Of a stretch of 64,000 bases of DNA, positions 28,185 through 37,949 are shown in pieces (position 1 is the first letter of the stretch; the number at the start of each line of letters is the position of its first letter). Below the pieces are notes generated by a model. That model had not been told where the DNA came from, did not search any database, and saw only the letters and a program-made list of their open reading frames with translations. The position numbers and the translations under genes were made by a program. Source of the stretch: Rhodocyclaceae bacterium (GTDB taxonomy: Bacteria; Pseudomonadota; Gammaproteobacteria; Burkholderiales; Rhodocyclaceae); the NCBI GenBank assembly GCA_016791105.1, contig JAEUNM010000118.1:164532-228531 (forward strand), in the 5' to 3' direction.

Positions 28185-29303
28185 ATGTACCGCCCGCCCC
28201 CCGCCCGGCCGCCGGGCCGCGCGCGCGGCGCAATCCGCCGCCGGCTGATTTTGCTCACGCTGGGTTTGTCCCTGCTGTTGCACGCGGCGGTATTGGTAAT
28301 GCCTGGCTGGCAATTGCCGGAATCCGATACGGATGCCATGCCCCCGCTGCATGCCGGCCTGCAAGCCGCGCCCGCCACCGCTGCGAGCCCGCGCGCGCAG
28401 CGCCCGAAACCGCCGCCGGCCAGGCCGCGCCGCGCGCCACAGCCGACGCCGGCGCCGATTGCGGCCCAACCCGGCGCCGAAACAGGCGAGCCGGCCGAAA
28501 CTCAGGCTGCGGCGCCCGATACCTCCCCAGCCACCGAGCAAAATGCCGGAGCCGAGCAGCCCGTGCAGACGCAGGCCGAACCCACGCCGGACAAAATCGA
28601 CCCCGCCGCAACGGAACCCATTACAAGCGATCTGCCGGTCGAAGGGCGCATCAGTTTTGCCGTATCACGCGGCGACGGGCATTCCGACATTGCCGAGTCG
28701 GTGCACGGCTGGCAGCACGATGGCACGGACTACGTGGTAAAAAGCCGCGTCGCCGGACTGGGCTTGTTTGCGCTGGCCGGCAGCATCACGCTGGAAAGCC
28801 GTGGCAAACTTACGTCCCGCGGTTTGCAGCCCGAGCATTTCGAGGGCCGGAAACGTAGAAACCCGACCGAAACCGTGCAATTCGATCGCAGCGCCGGCCT
28901 GCTGCGCCTGAGCGGCCGCGACCAGACGCGAGAACTCGAATTGCCGCCGGATACGCAGGATTTGGCCTCCGTGTGGTATCAACTCGGCTGGCAGCACGAA
29001 AGCGAATTCAGCCTGTGGGTATGCAACGGACGTTCGCTCACGCAACGCCGCTTCCGCTCTGCCGGCGAAGAAAACTTCGATTCGCGCGTGGGGCCGTTGC
29101 GCGTGCTGCATCTGGTATCGGATGCCGCCCCGGGCGAGGACGCCTATGACGTGTGGCTGGCGCTGGCACATCACCGGTTGCCCGTGCGCATCCGCCAAAC
29201 CAATCGCAAAGGCGAAGTGTACGACCAGCAGATCAAGGAAATGCAGTATCCGGGCACGCATCTGGCGGAAGCCCCTGGCGAACGCCCCGCACTCTCGAAT
29301 TGA
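28185..29303 (+). CDS. DUF3108 domain protein
   Basis: The 372-residue protein has an N-terminal membrane anchor (LILLTLGLSLLLHAAVLVM), a Pro/Ala-rich linker to about residue 150, and a DUF3108 domain (YVVKSRVAGLGLFALAG, TVQFDRSAGLLRL, LPVRIRQTNRKGEVYDQQI). It is probably exported to the periplasm. The family is common beside purN and rsmB in betaproteobacteria. Function is unknown. Confidence 0.85.
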   Translation: MYRPPPARPPGRARGAIRRRLILLTLGLSLLLHAAVLVMPGWQLPESDTDAMPPLHAGLQAAPATAASPRAQRPKPPPARPRRAPQPTPAPIAAQPGAETGEPAETQAAAPDTSPATEQNAGAEQPVQTQAEPTPDKIDPAATEPITSDLPVEGRISFAVSRGDGHSDIAESVHGWQHDGTDYVVKSRVAGLGLFALAGSITLESRGKLTSRGLQPEHFEGRKRRNPTETVQFDRSAGLLRLSGRDQTRELELPPDTQDLASVWYQLGWQHESEFSLWVCNGRSLTQRRFRSAGEENFDSRVGPLRVLHLVSDAAPGEDAYDVWLALAHHRLPVRIRQTNRKGEVYDQQIKEMQYPGTHLAEAPGERPALSN

Positions 29304-29386
29304 CCCCGGCGCCGCCACAGCCCGCCGCCTGGCCGCGCCCGCGCGGTGAATGACGACAAACAATTTTTCAGTATCGAAAACCGCCC

Positions 29387-30649
29387 ATGCATCTATACCC
29401 CGCCCTGCTTGCCGCCGCCTCCGAAGCACTGGCACAAGTGCTGGAACTGAAATTTCCCGCCGATTCCGTGCTGTCGCGCTTTTTCCGCGAAAACCCTGCG
29501 CTGGGCCAGCGCGACCGCGCTTTCGTGGCGGAAACCGTGTACGCCGTGCTGCGCCGCCGCCGCTATCTCGAACGCACCACCGGTGTGCGCAGCACACCGC
29601 GCCGCCTGATACTGGCCGCCTGCCTGTTGCTGCAGGGCATGAACCGGCGCCAGTTGGCCGACGTGCTGAAAGCGTCCGACGAGGCCTGGCTCACCGCCCT
29701 GTATGCCCCGCCCGAACCACCGCTCACCCTGGCTGAACAGGCCGACCTGCCGGACTGGCTGGCCGACCGGCTGGGTGCAAAAATGGACGCGGCTGCACTG
29801 CTCACGCTGGCCGCCGCGCTGAACCAGCCGGCGCCGCTCGATCTGCGCGTCAATCCGCTCAAAATGACGCGCGAAGACGTCCTGGCGCGGCTGGCGGCGG
29901 ACGGCATCGAAGCCCGCCCCGGACAGTATTCACCGCTCGCCGTGCGGCTCGCCGGCAAGCCGGCGCTGGCCCAGCACCCGCTATTTCTGGAAGGCGCCGT
30001 GGAAGTGCAGGACGAAGGCAGTCAATTGCTGGCCTTCCTGACCGCCCCGCGGCGCGGCGAAATGGTGGCCGATTTTTGCGCCGGCGCCGGCGGCAAAACC
30101 CTGGCGCTGGGCGCGCTCATGCGCAATACCGGCCGCCTGTACGCCTTCGACGTATCCGACAAACGCCTCATCAAATTGCGCCCGCGCCTCGCCCGCTCCG
30201 GGCTGTCCAACGTGCACCCGGTGCGCATCGCGCACGAAAACGACAGCCATGTGAAGCGCCTGGCCGGTAAACTGGACCGCGTGCTGGTGGACGCGCCCTG
30301 CTCCGGCCTCGGAACGCTACGCCGCAATCCCGATCTTAAATGGCGCCAGAGCGCCGCCGGCGTGGCCGAACTGGCTGCCAAACAGCGCGCCATCCTGGCC
30401 GGCGCGGCCAGACTGGTGAAGCCGGGCGGGCGCCTCGTATATGCCACCTGCAGCCTGCTGGAAGAAGAAAATTCGGCGGTTGTGGCCGATTTTCTGGCCG
30501 CCCACGGCGAATTCCAGGTCCAGGATGCCGCCACATCGTTCGGCGACGTGAACATCGCGCTTACCGGCGGCCCCTACCTGGAACTGGCGCCGCACACGCA
30601 CGGCACCGACGGATTTTTCGCGGCGGTGATGGAACGCAACAAAGCCTGA
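29387..30649 (+). CDS. RsmB/NOP-family RNA (cytosine-C5) methyltransferase
   Basis: The 420-residue SAM-dependent enzyme has motif I ADFCAGAGGKTLAL, the DAPCSGLGTLRRNPD motif IV with the release Cys, and the YATCSLLEEEN motif VI with the catalytic Cys. The N-terminal part is a NusB-like RNA-binding region. It probably methylates a cytosine of 16S rRNA, but which one cannot be told from sequence here. Confidence 0.9.
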   Translation: MHLYPALLAAASEALAQVLELKFPADSVLSRFFRENPALGQRDRAFVAETVYAVLRRRRYLERTTGVRSTPRRLILAACLLLQGMNRRQLADVLKASDEAWLTALYAPPEPPLTLAEQADLPDWLADRLGAKMDAAALLTLAAALNQPAPLDLRVNPLKMTREDVLARLAADGIEARPGQYSPLAVRLAGKPALAQHPLFLEGAVEVQDEGSQLLAFLTAPRRGEMVADFCAGAGGKTLALGALMRNTGRLYAFDVSDKRLIKLRPRLARSGLSNVHPVRIAHENDSHVKRLAGKLDRVLVDAPCSGLGTLRRNPDLKWRQSAAGVAELAAKQRAILAGAARLVKPGGRLVYATCSLLEEENSAVVADFLAAHGEFQVQDAATSFGDVNIALTGGPYLELAPHTHGTDGFFAAVMERNKA

Positions 30650-30700
30650 GCGGCGGCGCACGCCCGGATCGATCCGATAACCCTTAGAAACTGACGCACC

Positions 30701-32035
30701 ATGGATCTCGTACTGTCCCTGCCCGAGCTGGAACGCAACCTGTTCAAGCCGGCCATGCTGATCGAACTGGGCGTGATCGCGCTCGGCCTGATCGCGGCCG
30801 GTTTGATCGCCTGGCGCGCGCGCCGCCGCTACCGCCCGGCCGATGAAAACACCGCGCAGGAACAAAGTTTCGCCCATAGCAGCGTGCAGCGCCTGATTTT
30901 TCCATTGAGCGGCGCCGCCCTGCTGCTGGCAGCGCGCGGCGTTCTGCGCCTCATGGGCGTAAACACCCATGTGATCGCAGCCGTGTGCATATTGCTGCTG
31001 GCGCTGGCCGGCATACGCATGGCGGTATTCGCGCTGCGGCGGGCATTCGGCAACCCTGCCTGGGTGGCCGGGTTCGAGCAGATATTCGCGCTCACCATCT
31101 GGACCGTGTTCGCCCTCCACGTGCTGGGCATATTGCCGGAACTGATCGATTGGGCCGAAAGCATAAAATTTTCCATCGGCAAGCAGAAGCTGGATCTGTG
31201 GGTGCTGCTGCAGGGCGCGCTATGGGTGATGGTGACGCTGCTGGCCGCCATGTGGCTCGCCGGCCTGCTGGAAAACCGCATCATGGCCTCGGGCCAGCTC
31301 GATTTCAGCCTGCGCATCGTGCTGTCGCGCCTGGTCAAAACCCTGCTGGTATTTCTGGCGGTGCTCATCGCGCTGCCCATCGTGGGCATCGATCTCACTG
31401 CGCTATCGGTATTTGGCGGCGCGCTGGGCGTGGGACTGGGCTTCGGCATGCAGAAAATCGCCGCCAGCTACGTATCCGGCTTCATCATCCTGCTGGACCG
31501 CTCGATACGCATAGGCAATATCGTGTCCATTGCCGGCGACCGCGGTCAGGTGACGCGCATCACCACGCGCTACACCGTGCTGCGCAAACTTACCGGCGTG
31601 GAAGTGATCGTGCCGAACGAAACATTGGTCAGTTCGGTGCTGGTGAATGAGTCCTACACCGATCAGCGCGTGCGCCTGGCGATGCCGTTTCAGGTCGCCT
31701 ACGGTACCGATCTGGATGTGGCGCTCAAGGTGCTGGTAGATGCCACGCGCCAACAGCCGCGCGTGCTGGCCGAGCCCGCGGCGGGCGGACTGGTGGATGG
31801 ATTTGGCGACAACGGCATCAACCTGGAACTGGGCTTCTGGATCGCCGATCCGCACGAAGGCACGGCGGTGCTGCGCTCGGAAATCAACCTCTTCGTGTGG
31901 CGGGAATTCCAGCGCCTGGGCATACAGATTCCGTTCCCGCAGCGCGAGGTACGCATGCTCGGCACGACAGACATTGCGCTGCAGCCCGGCGGCATGGCGG
32001 CAAGCACCGCACCGCCGCCGGATAAAACCGCTTAG
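30701..32035 (+). CDS. MscS-family mechanosensitive channel
   Basis: The 444-residue protein has about five membrane helices. The MscS pore helix and beta domain follow: LTALSVFGGALGVGLGFGMQ, ILLDRSIRIGNIVSI, and TTRYTVLRKLTGVEVIVPN. These channels release solutes on hypoosmotic shock. The gene is convergent with efp, 10 bp away. Confidence 0.9.
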   Translation: MDLVLSLPELERNLFKPAMLIELGVIALGLIAAGLIAWRARRRYRPADENTAQEQSFAHSSVQRLIFPLSGAALLLAARGVLRLMGVNTHVIAAVCILLLALAGIRMAVFALRRAFGNPAWVAGFEQIFALTIWTVFALHVLGILPELIDWAESIKFSIGKQKLDLWVLLQGALWVMVTLLAAMWLAGLLENRIMASGQLDFSLRIVLSRLVKTLLVFLAVLIALPIVGIDLTALSVFGGALGVGLGFGMQKIAASYVSGFIILLDRSIRIGNIVSIAGDRGQVTRITTRYTVLRKLTGVEVIVPNETLVSSVLVNESYTDQRVRLAMPFQVAYGTDLDVALKVLVDATRQQPRVLAEPAAGGLVDGFGDNGINLELGFWIADPHEGTAVLRSEINLFVWREFQRLGIQIPFPQREVRMLGTTDIALQPGGMAASTAPPPDKTA

Positions 32036-32045
32036 CGGCGCTGGA

Positions 32046-32606
32046 TCAGCCCTTGACGCGGTTGCGGTATTCGCCGCTGGCGGTGTCGATTTCGATCTTG
32101 TCGCCGATTTCGCAAAAGGCCGGCACCTGCACTTCAAAGCCGGTATTGATTTTGGCGGGCTTCAGCACCTTGCCCGAGGTATCGCCGCGCACGGCCGGCT
32201 CGGTATAGACGATTTCGCGCACCACCGAGGACGGCAGTTCCACGGAAATGGCGCGACCGTCGTAAAACACCACTTCGCAAGCCAGCCCGTCTTCCAGGAA
32301 ATTGAGCGCATCGCCCATGTTTTCCTTTTCGACTTCGTACTGGGCGTATTCGGCGTCCATGAACACGTACATCGGGTCGGCAAAGTAGGAATAGGACACT
32401 TCCTTGCGTTCCAGTACGATCACGTCGATTTTTTCGTCGGCCTTATAGACCTGCTCGGTATTGTTGCCGATCAGGAGGTTCTTGAGCTTGAGGCGCACGG
32501 TGGCGGCATTGCGCCCACCGCGGTTATATTCGGTACGCAAAATGACGTAGGCGTCATTGTTGAACTTGATGACGTTACCTACGCGTAATTCCTGGGCGAG
32601 TTTCAT
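32046..32606 (-). CDS. efp: Elongation factor P, arginine-rhamnosylated type
   Basis: The 186-residue EF-P opens MKLAQELRVGNVIKFNNDAY. Its domain I loop has Arg32 (NRGGRNAAT), the residue that EarP rhamnosylates, rather than the lysine modified by EpmA. ATG 32606 is chosen by homology; the frame extends further 5'. It relieves ribosome stalling at proline runs. It follows earP by 28 bp, so enzyme and substrate are co-transcribed. A small GCCGCT/AGCGG stem with TTTT just after the stop may terminate it. Confidence 0.97.
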   Translation of the reverse strand: MKLAQELRVGNVIKFNNDAYVILRTEYNRGGRNAATVRLKLKNLLIGNNTEQVYKADEKIDVIVLERKEVSYSYFADPMYVFMDAEYAQYEVEKENMGDALNFLEDGLACEVVFYDGRAISVELPSSVVREIVYTEPAVRGDTSGKVLKPAKINTGFEVQVPAFCEIGDKIEIDTASGEYRNRVKG

Positions 32607-32634
32607 GGTGCGGGAAGCCGGGTAAAAAAGCCTG

Positions 32635-33765
32635 CTATTGTAGCTTTTCACGCACGAACTTTACAAGGCCGGCCGCAGCGTCCGTGCCGCCGGCAAAGTG
32701 CTGCGCGCGCGCCGCGGCAAATTGCGCGCACTCGGCAGGCTGCGCCTGCAGCGCGCGCCAGGCCGCCGCGATATCGGGCGCGCCGTCCAGGCCATTCCAG
32801 GCGCGCATGAATGCCACCGCCGCGGCGCGCGCAAGCCCCTCGCCGGCTTCCCCCAGGTAGCGCCCCAGAAACGCCTCGAGCTTGGCGGCATGCGCGCCGT
32901 CCTGTTGCGGGTATATGTGCCAGCAGAACGGCCGCCCGGCCCACAGCGCGCGCAGGAAAGAATCTTCGCCGCGCACCACGTTCATGTCGCAGGCCCATAA
33001 CAGCCGGTCATAGCCGGGTTGATCCTGCAGGCCGATGCGAACCAGGCTCAAGCCACCGTGCTGTACGCTGCTACCTGCCTGCACGGCCAGCCCCCAGCGC
33101 GCCAGTTCGGCGTTCGCAACCCCTTCCGGCACGATCAGCCGCAGCGGCTGCGGCGCCGCCGCAAGTTCGGCCAGCCAGGCATCCAGCGGTGCGCCGCCGT
33201 AACAGAACAGCGACAGATTGCGCGCTGCCGGCGCCAGCCCGAGCGAACGCCAATACTGCACCTGCACTTCCCGATCCGCCAGGAAGGCATCGCGCTCGCG
33301 CAGCAAATGTGCTTCGCGCAGCAATCCGCCGGTTGCGGCGGTAAAGCCCGGGTAGAAAAACCAGGTCACCAGCGGCAGATGCCCGTGCCGCGAAGGCAGG
33401 CCGTGGCAGCGCTCGACCCAGTTCTCCGCGCTCAGATATTCGAAATTGATCCATAGCGGCGCGGCGGAGGCCCGCCCCATCGCCTCCACGTAGACTTCCG
33501 GCAGCCGGCAGCCGAAACTTTCCAGCACCACCTGCGCCGGCGCAACATGGAGTTCGCCGTCCCAGCGGCGGATTTCGACCCCGCCCGCGCGCTGGCAGGC
33601 AGCCGTGGCGTCCAGGCCCGGACAAATACGCGCGAACACCTGCAGATCGTCACACATCAGCCGCACTTCAAAGCCGTATTCGGCCGCCAACTGGCGTGCC
33701 AGGCGCCAGCAAACGCCGATGTCGCCATAGTTATCGACGACGCTGCAGAAAATGTCCCATTTCAC
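32635..33765 (-). CDS. earP: EF-P arginine rhamnosyltransferase EarP
   Basis: The 376-residue GT-B enzyme transfers rhamnose from dTDP-rhamnose to EF-P Arg32. The catalytic N-terminal VDNYGDIGVCWRLARQLA (Asp11 and Asp15) and the C-terminal NVVRGEDSFLRALWAGRPF site are intact. Only a GTG at 33765 gives the standard KWDIFC start; longer open sequence upstream is not homologous. Confidence 0.95.
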   Translation of the reverse strand: MKWDIFCSVVDNYGDIGVCWRLARQLAAEYGFEVRLMCDDLQVFARICPGLDATAACQRAGGVEIRRWDGELHVAPAQVVLESFGCRLPEVYVEAMGRASAAPLWINFEYLSAENWVERCHGLPSRHGHLPLVTWFFYPGFTAATGGLLREAHLLRERDAFLADREVQVQYWRSLGLAPAARNLSLFCYGGAPLDAWLAELAAAPQPLRLIVPEGVANAELARWGLAVQAGSSVQHGGLSLVRIGLQDQPGYDRLLWACDMNVVRGEDSFLRALWAGRPFCWHIYPQQDGAHAAKLEAFLGRYLGEAGEGLARAAAVAFMRAWNGLDGAPDIAAAWRALQAQPAECAQFAAARAQHFAGGTDAAAGLVKFVREKLQ

Positions 33766-33893
33766 CCTGAAGTTCCCGTTTTGGCGGCCTGGCCGCGCTT
33801 CTCGCAATCGACCTGCATCGCGCCCAGGCCGACTCGGCATGACAACACTCAAGCCGTGCAGTGCAACGGCCGTAAACAGGCCGAGGACATGCC

Positions 33894-34724
33894 ATGAGCT
33901 TGACGAATTTTCCGGATACTGCCGCCTGGCTGCGATTTTTGCAGGGAAAAAGCCTGCCCGTGCTGCGCCACAGCGTACGCGCGCTGCAGGAACTCGACCG
34001 CAATCGCGACCAGGCCGACGCGCGCAGCATCGCCCGCATCGTATTGCAGGATCCCCTGCTCGCGCTGCGCGTGCTGGCCTACCTCGAAAAACGTCGCAGC
34101 GGCCCCGCTTCCGGCAGCACCGTCGCCACCATAGGCCGCGCCGTGGTGATGCTGGGCGTGGATGCATTCTTCCGCGCCTGTGCCGAGCTGACCGAAGTCG
34201 AACAACTGCTTGCAGGCCGCCCGCGCGCCCTGCTCGGCATGCTGCAGGTGGTTGCGCGCGCACGCCGCGCCGCGCATTTTGCGCGCGAAATTGCCGTGCT
34301 GCGGCACGATGCCGCAGGCGTGGACGAAATTACCGCTGCCGCCCTGCTGCACGAATGCGCCGAAATGCTGGCCTGGATTTACACCCCCGAAGCCGCCCAG
34401 CGCATCGCCGAACGACAGGCCCAAGACCCCAGCCTGCGCAGCGGCGTGGCGCAACTTGCCGAATTTGGTTATAGCTACCACGACGTTCAATTCGCGCTGG
34501 CCGGCGCCCGCTACCTGCCACCGCTATTGGGCGAATTGATGGACGAAGCGGCATTGGGCCGGCCGCGCGTGAAAAACGTGTTTTGCGCAATCAATCTGGC
34601 GCGCCACCGCGCCCACGGCGCCAACGACCCCGCGCTGGCCGATGACTATGCGGAAATTGCCGCCCTGGTGCACCTGGCACCGGATCAGGTGATCGCGCGC
34701 CTGCACCTGGCTGCGGCGGCCTGA
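33894..34724 (+). CDS. HDOD-domain signalling protein
   Basis: The 276-residue protein spans a single HDOD domain: LPVLRHSVRALQEL, ARIVLQDPLLALRVLAYL, TIGRAVVMLGVDAF, and AALLHECAEMLAW. These domains are regulatory relatives of HD phosphohydrolases and usually lack catalysis. A GAGGA site precedes ATG 33894. It is divergent from earP. Confidence 0.85.
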   Translation: MSLTNFPDTAAWLRFLQGKSLPVLRHSVRALQELDRNRDQADARSIARIVLQDPLLALRVLAYLEKRRSGPASGSTVATIGRAVVMLGVDAFFRACAELTEVEQLLAGRPRALLGMLQVVARARRAAHFAREIAVLRHDAAGVDEITAAALLHECAEMLAWIYTPEAAQRIAERQAQDPSLRSGVAQLAEFGYSYHDVQFALAGARYLPPLLGELMDEAALGRPRVKNVFCAINLARHRAHGANDPALADDYAEIAALVHLAPDQVIARLHLAAAA

Positions 34725-34858
34725 AGCTTTGCCTGCGCAAGCCGCCGGCTTCAGGCGTGACTAAAGCCACGCCCAGGCATAAATCCCGCATCAGTACGCA
34801 TCCGCGCGCGCCAAGCCTGCGTCATGATGGGAAACCTCATGCCGCAATGGAGCACGCC

Positions 34859-35266
34859 ATGCCCGCACGCCTGCCCCTCACGCCTTACGTCGAGTCTTAT
34901 CGCTTCTGGGATGTCGTCACGCTATGGGCGCGCGAGCGCCTCGAGCACGAACTGATCGTCGCCCGCGCGCTGGCCCGCGCGGTGGTGCTGGACGGACTCA
35001 AAATACAGAGCGTCGACGCGCGCTGGCTGCCCGGCAATCAGCGCGCGCCGGAACTGAAAGGCCGCCCCTACGTGGGTTACTGCGCACAGCCGGGCGCCGC
35101 CACCTGCATTTTGCGCGCCGAAGCGCTGCATCACCTGCTCGACGTCGCGCGGCGCGGCGCCGACCCCAGCCGCGAACAGTTGCACGAGGAGTACCTGCTA
35201 CGCGAGGATTTCCGCGCCTGGCTGGAAGCGCACCGGCTGCAATTGCCCCACTTCTGGTTCTACTAA
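34859..35266 (+). CDS. Conserved hypothetical protein
   Basis: The 135-residue cytoplasmic protein begins MPARLPLTPYVESYRFWDVV and contains WARERLEHELIVARALARAV, RPYVGYCAQPGAATCILRAE and the ending LQLPHFWFY. ATG 34859 has GGAG 8 nt upstream; an ATG at 34847 is the alternative. The composition and internal pattern are clearly coding. I cannot assign a family or function. It lies between the HDOD and chemotaxis genes. Confidence 0.75.
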   Translation: MPARLPLTPYVESYRFWDVVTLWARERLEHELIVARALARAVVLDGLKIQSVDARWLPGNQRAPELKGRPYVGYCAQPGAATCILRAEALHHLLDVARRGADPSREQLHEEYLLREDFRAWLEAHRLQLPHFWFY

Positions 35267-35390
35267 CGCCGGGACGCGCCCGGCGCCGATTGAGGGCACA
35301 CCGGCCGCAGCCTCTTAAGCAAAGCCTTCGGCTGCCGTTATCACTCCAGCGCGCCAGCCCCGGGCCCGCTTGCGCGAAGGAGAAACATCG

Positions 35391-36620
35391 ATGAATTTGC
35401 GCCACGACGACCTTGCGGTCGGCGCTGCATTGCTACTGCAAATCCTGGCATTGTGTGCGGCTTTGTTGCAGCCGGCGGTCAGCCCCTGGCTGCTCGGACC
35501 GCTCGCCGCCGCCTGCCTGGCCAGCGTCGCCTATTTCGTACTGATGCTAAGCGCGCGCCGCAACTGGCGCGTAGCCCAGGCCGAGCGCCGGCAGCAACTG
35601 CATGCGGCCATGCAGGCCTGCGACCAGCGCTCAGAGCAGGCATTCGTCACCGCACGCGAACAGTTCGGAACCTTGCGCGGCTCCATCGGGCAAGCTTACG
35701 AAATCATAGGCACCGCCACCTCGCGCCTGACCGGCAACCTGACCGGGCTGGAACAGCATTCGGAAAGCCAGATGGAAATGCTGCGGCAACTGGTGGAAAG
35801 TCTGGTGCAATCCGCCCATGGCGCCGAACAACAGGAACAGATCGCGGGCATCAAGCGCTTTGGCGAGGACACCGAAGTGATCGTGGGCAAGTTGATCGGA
35901 TTCATGGCTCACGTACAGGATGCCGGCTCGCGCACGGCGACCAATTTTTCGCGCATGGAAAGTCTTATGGGCGCGGTCGTGCATTTCCTCAATAGCGTCA
36001 ATGAGGTGACCAAACAGACCGACCTGCTGGCCCTGAATGCCGCCATCGAAGCGGCACGGGCCGGCGAAGCCGGCCGCGGCTTTGCCGTGGTGGCCGACGA
36101 AGTGCGCAAGCTCGCCGCGCGCACCAACGAATTCAGCGTGCGCATACGCGGCTTGCTCACCGATATCGAATCCTGCATGGGCAGCGTGGGCAGTTCGATC
36201 GGGCTGTTGTCCAATCTGGACATGGGGGTGGGCGAATCTTCGCGCCAGAACATGAGCCTCATGTGGCAGGAAATGGACAAGCTCAATACCGCCGCCACGA
36301 AACAATCCGAGCACATTTCGGACGTATCGCAAAAAATTCACAAAATGGTGCTGGACGGCATCGTGTCCCTGCAATTCGAAGACCTGGTGCGGCAATTGCT
36401 GGAACAGGTGCAGAACCGCGCCTCGCTGCTGGAAGACTATATGGGCGAATTGCAGGCCCTGCAGCGGCCCGGCGCCGAGGCGGACGGACTGCAGCGTTTC
36501 CGCAACCGCATCACACGGCTGGACACGGCGCTGGATCGCGCCGCGCAGGGCTTTGCAGAACTGGATCGCAAGCAAATCCAGCAAAAATCCGTCGACGCGG
36601 GCAGCATCGACCTGTTTTGA
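35391..36620 (+). CDS. Methyl-accepting chemotaxis-type receptor
   Basis: The 409-residue protein has two N-terminal membrane helices with almost no periplasmic loop (AALLLQILALCAALLQPAV and PLAAACLASVAYFVLML). A coiled-coil signalling domain follows, with the hairpin tip EVTKQTDLLALNAAIEAARA and GRGFAVVADEVRKLAART. A C-terminal helical extension follows. It has no ligand-binding domain, so it may sense a membrane or cytoplasmic state. ATG 35391 has GAAGGAG upstream. Confidence 0.88.
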   Translation: MNLRHDDLAVGAALLLQILALCAALLQPAVSPWLLGPLAAACLASVAYFVLMLSARRNWRVAQAERRQQLHAAMQACDQRSEQAFVTAREQFGTLRGSIGQAYEIIGTATSRLTGNLTGLEQHSESQMEMLRQLVESLVQSAHGAEQQEQIAGIKRFGEDTEVIVGKLIGFMAHVQDAGSRTATNFSRMESLMGAVVHFLNSVNEVTKQTDLLALNAAIEAARAGEAGRGFAVVADEVRKLAARTNEFSVRIRGLLTDIESCMGSVGSSIGLLSNLDMGVGESSRQNMSLMWQEMDKLNTAATKQSEHISDVSQKIHKMVLDGIVSLQFEDLVRQLLEQVQNRASLLEDYMGELQALQRPGAEADGLQRFRNRITRLDTALDRAAQGFAELDRKQIQQKSVDAGSIDLF

Positions 36621-36629
36621 GTCCCTGCC

Positions 36630-37949
36630 TCAGCCCGCGGCCGGCACGGCGGGTGGAAATTCCACACGCAGCTCCAGCCCGCCGCCCGGCGCATCGCCCA
36701 GTTTGATGCGCGCGCCGTGGCGCTCGGCAATCGCGCGCGCGATTGCCAGCCCCAGGCCGCTGCCGCCGGCGCCGGCATCGGCGCCGCGGTAAAAGCGGTC
36801 GAACACCCGCTCGCGCTCATGCGGCGCAATGCCCGGCCCGCTATCCTGCACCATGAGCCACACCGCGGCCGCATCGCGGCCCACCGACACATCCACGCGC
36901 CCGCCGGCCGGCGTGTAGCGCACGGCGTTGTCGATCAGACAACCGGCCAGGGTGCGCAAGGCATCGGCATCGCCCGCCACGAGCGCGTCCTGCGCGGCCG
37001 CTGCCACGCCCAGATCGATGCCGCGCGCTTCCGCCAACGCCAGCAACTCGGCCACCGCGCCGCCCGCCAGCGCGCCCAGATCGACGGGCTCGAAAGTGCG
37101 CTGCGGCGCCTGCGGTTCTTCGCGCGCCAGGGTGAGCAACTGCTGCACCAGATGTGCAACGCGTTGCAGGCCTTGCTGCAGTTCGCTCAAGGCCTCTGCC
37201 CGCTGCGCCGGATCGGCCGCCCGCGCCAGAAGTTGCGCCTGCAATTGCAGTGCCGCGAGCGGGGTGCGCAATTCATGCGCGGCATCGGCAATGAATGCGC
37301 GTTGCGCATCCATGGCGGCGCCCAGGCGCAGCAACAGGTCGTTCAGCGCCCGCACCAGCGGCAGCGCTTCTTGCGGCGCATCGCGCTCCGCCAGCGGCAC
37401 CAGCGCAGCCGGACTTTTCGCCTCGACCGCGCGCGCGAGCCGCGCCAGCGGCGCCAGTCCGCGCCCAACGATCACCCACACCACGCCGCCCACCAGCGGC
37501 AGCAGCAGGATATAGGGCGCCACCGCGTGCAGCGCGGCGCGCGCCGCCAGCGCCTCGCGCACCGCCATGGGCTGGGCCACCTGTATCACCTGCCCGCTGG
37601 CCTGCATCGCAAACACGCGCCAGGTTGCGGCGCCGGTATCCACCGTGGACCAGCCCAACTGCGCGCGATTCGGCAATACGCTGTGCGGGCGCGACAGATA
37701 CAGGCGCAGGCCTTCGCGATCCCACACCTGGATCACGAAATCGAAATCCTGATCGTCCGGCACCGCCGGGGGCACGGCAAAACCGAAGGCCTGGTCGCGC
37801 AGACCGAGCGCGATCTGGCGCAACTGGTAATCGAACAGCTTGTCGGTTTCGCCGCGCGCGCTGCGATAAGTGCCATAGCCGCCCGCCGCCAGCGCCCCGA
37901 CCAGGGTGGCGAGCAATGCGGCCAGCAGCTTGCGGCGGATGGAGTTCAC
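36630..37949 (-). CDS. Sensor histidine kinase, QseC/TctE type
   Basis: The 439-residue inner-membrane kinase has two membrane helices (about 8-26 and 143-163) around a periplasmic domain, and the HisKA His225 in ADAAHELRTPLAALQ. The ATPase domain has CLIDNAVRYTPAGG, DSGPGI and GSGLGLAIARAIAERHG. A GTG start at 37949 overlaps the regulator stop (GTGA). It phosphorylates the adjacent OmpR-type regulator. The signal is unknown. Confidence 0.92.
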   Translation of the reverse strand: MNSIRRKLLAALLATLVGALAAGGYGTYRSARGETDKLFDYQLRQIALGLRDQAFGFAVPPAVPDDQDFDFVIQVWDREGLRLYLSRPHSVLPNRAQLGWSTVDTGAATWRVFAMQASGQVIQVAQPMAVREALAARAALHAVAPYILLLPLVGGVVWVIVGRGLAPLARLARAVEAKSPAALVPLAERDAPQEALPLVRALNDLLLRLGAAMDAQRAFIADAAHELRTPLAALQLQAQLLARAADPAQRAEALSELQQGLQRVAHLVQQLLTLAREEPQAPQRTFEPVDLGALAGGAVAELLALAEARGIDLGVAAAAQDALVAGDADALRTLAGCLIDNAVRYTPAGGRVDVSVGRDAAAVWLMVQDSGPGIAPHERERVFDRFYRGADAGAGGSGLGLAIARAIAERHGARIKLGDAPGGGLELRVEFPPAVPAAG

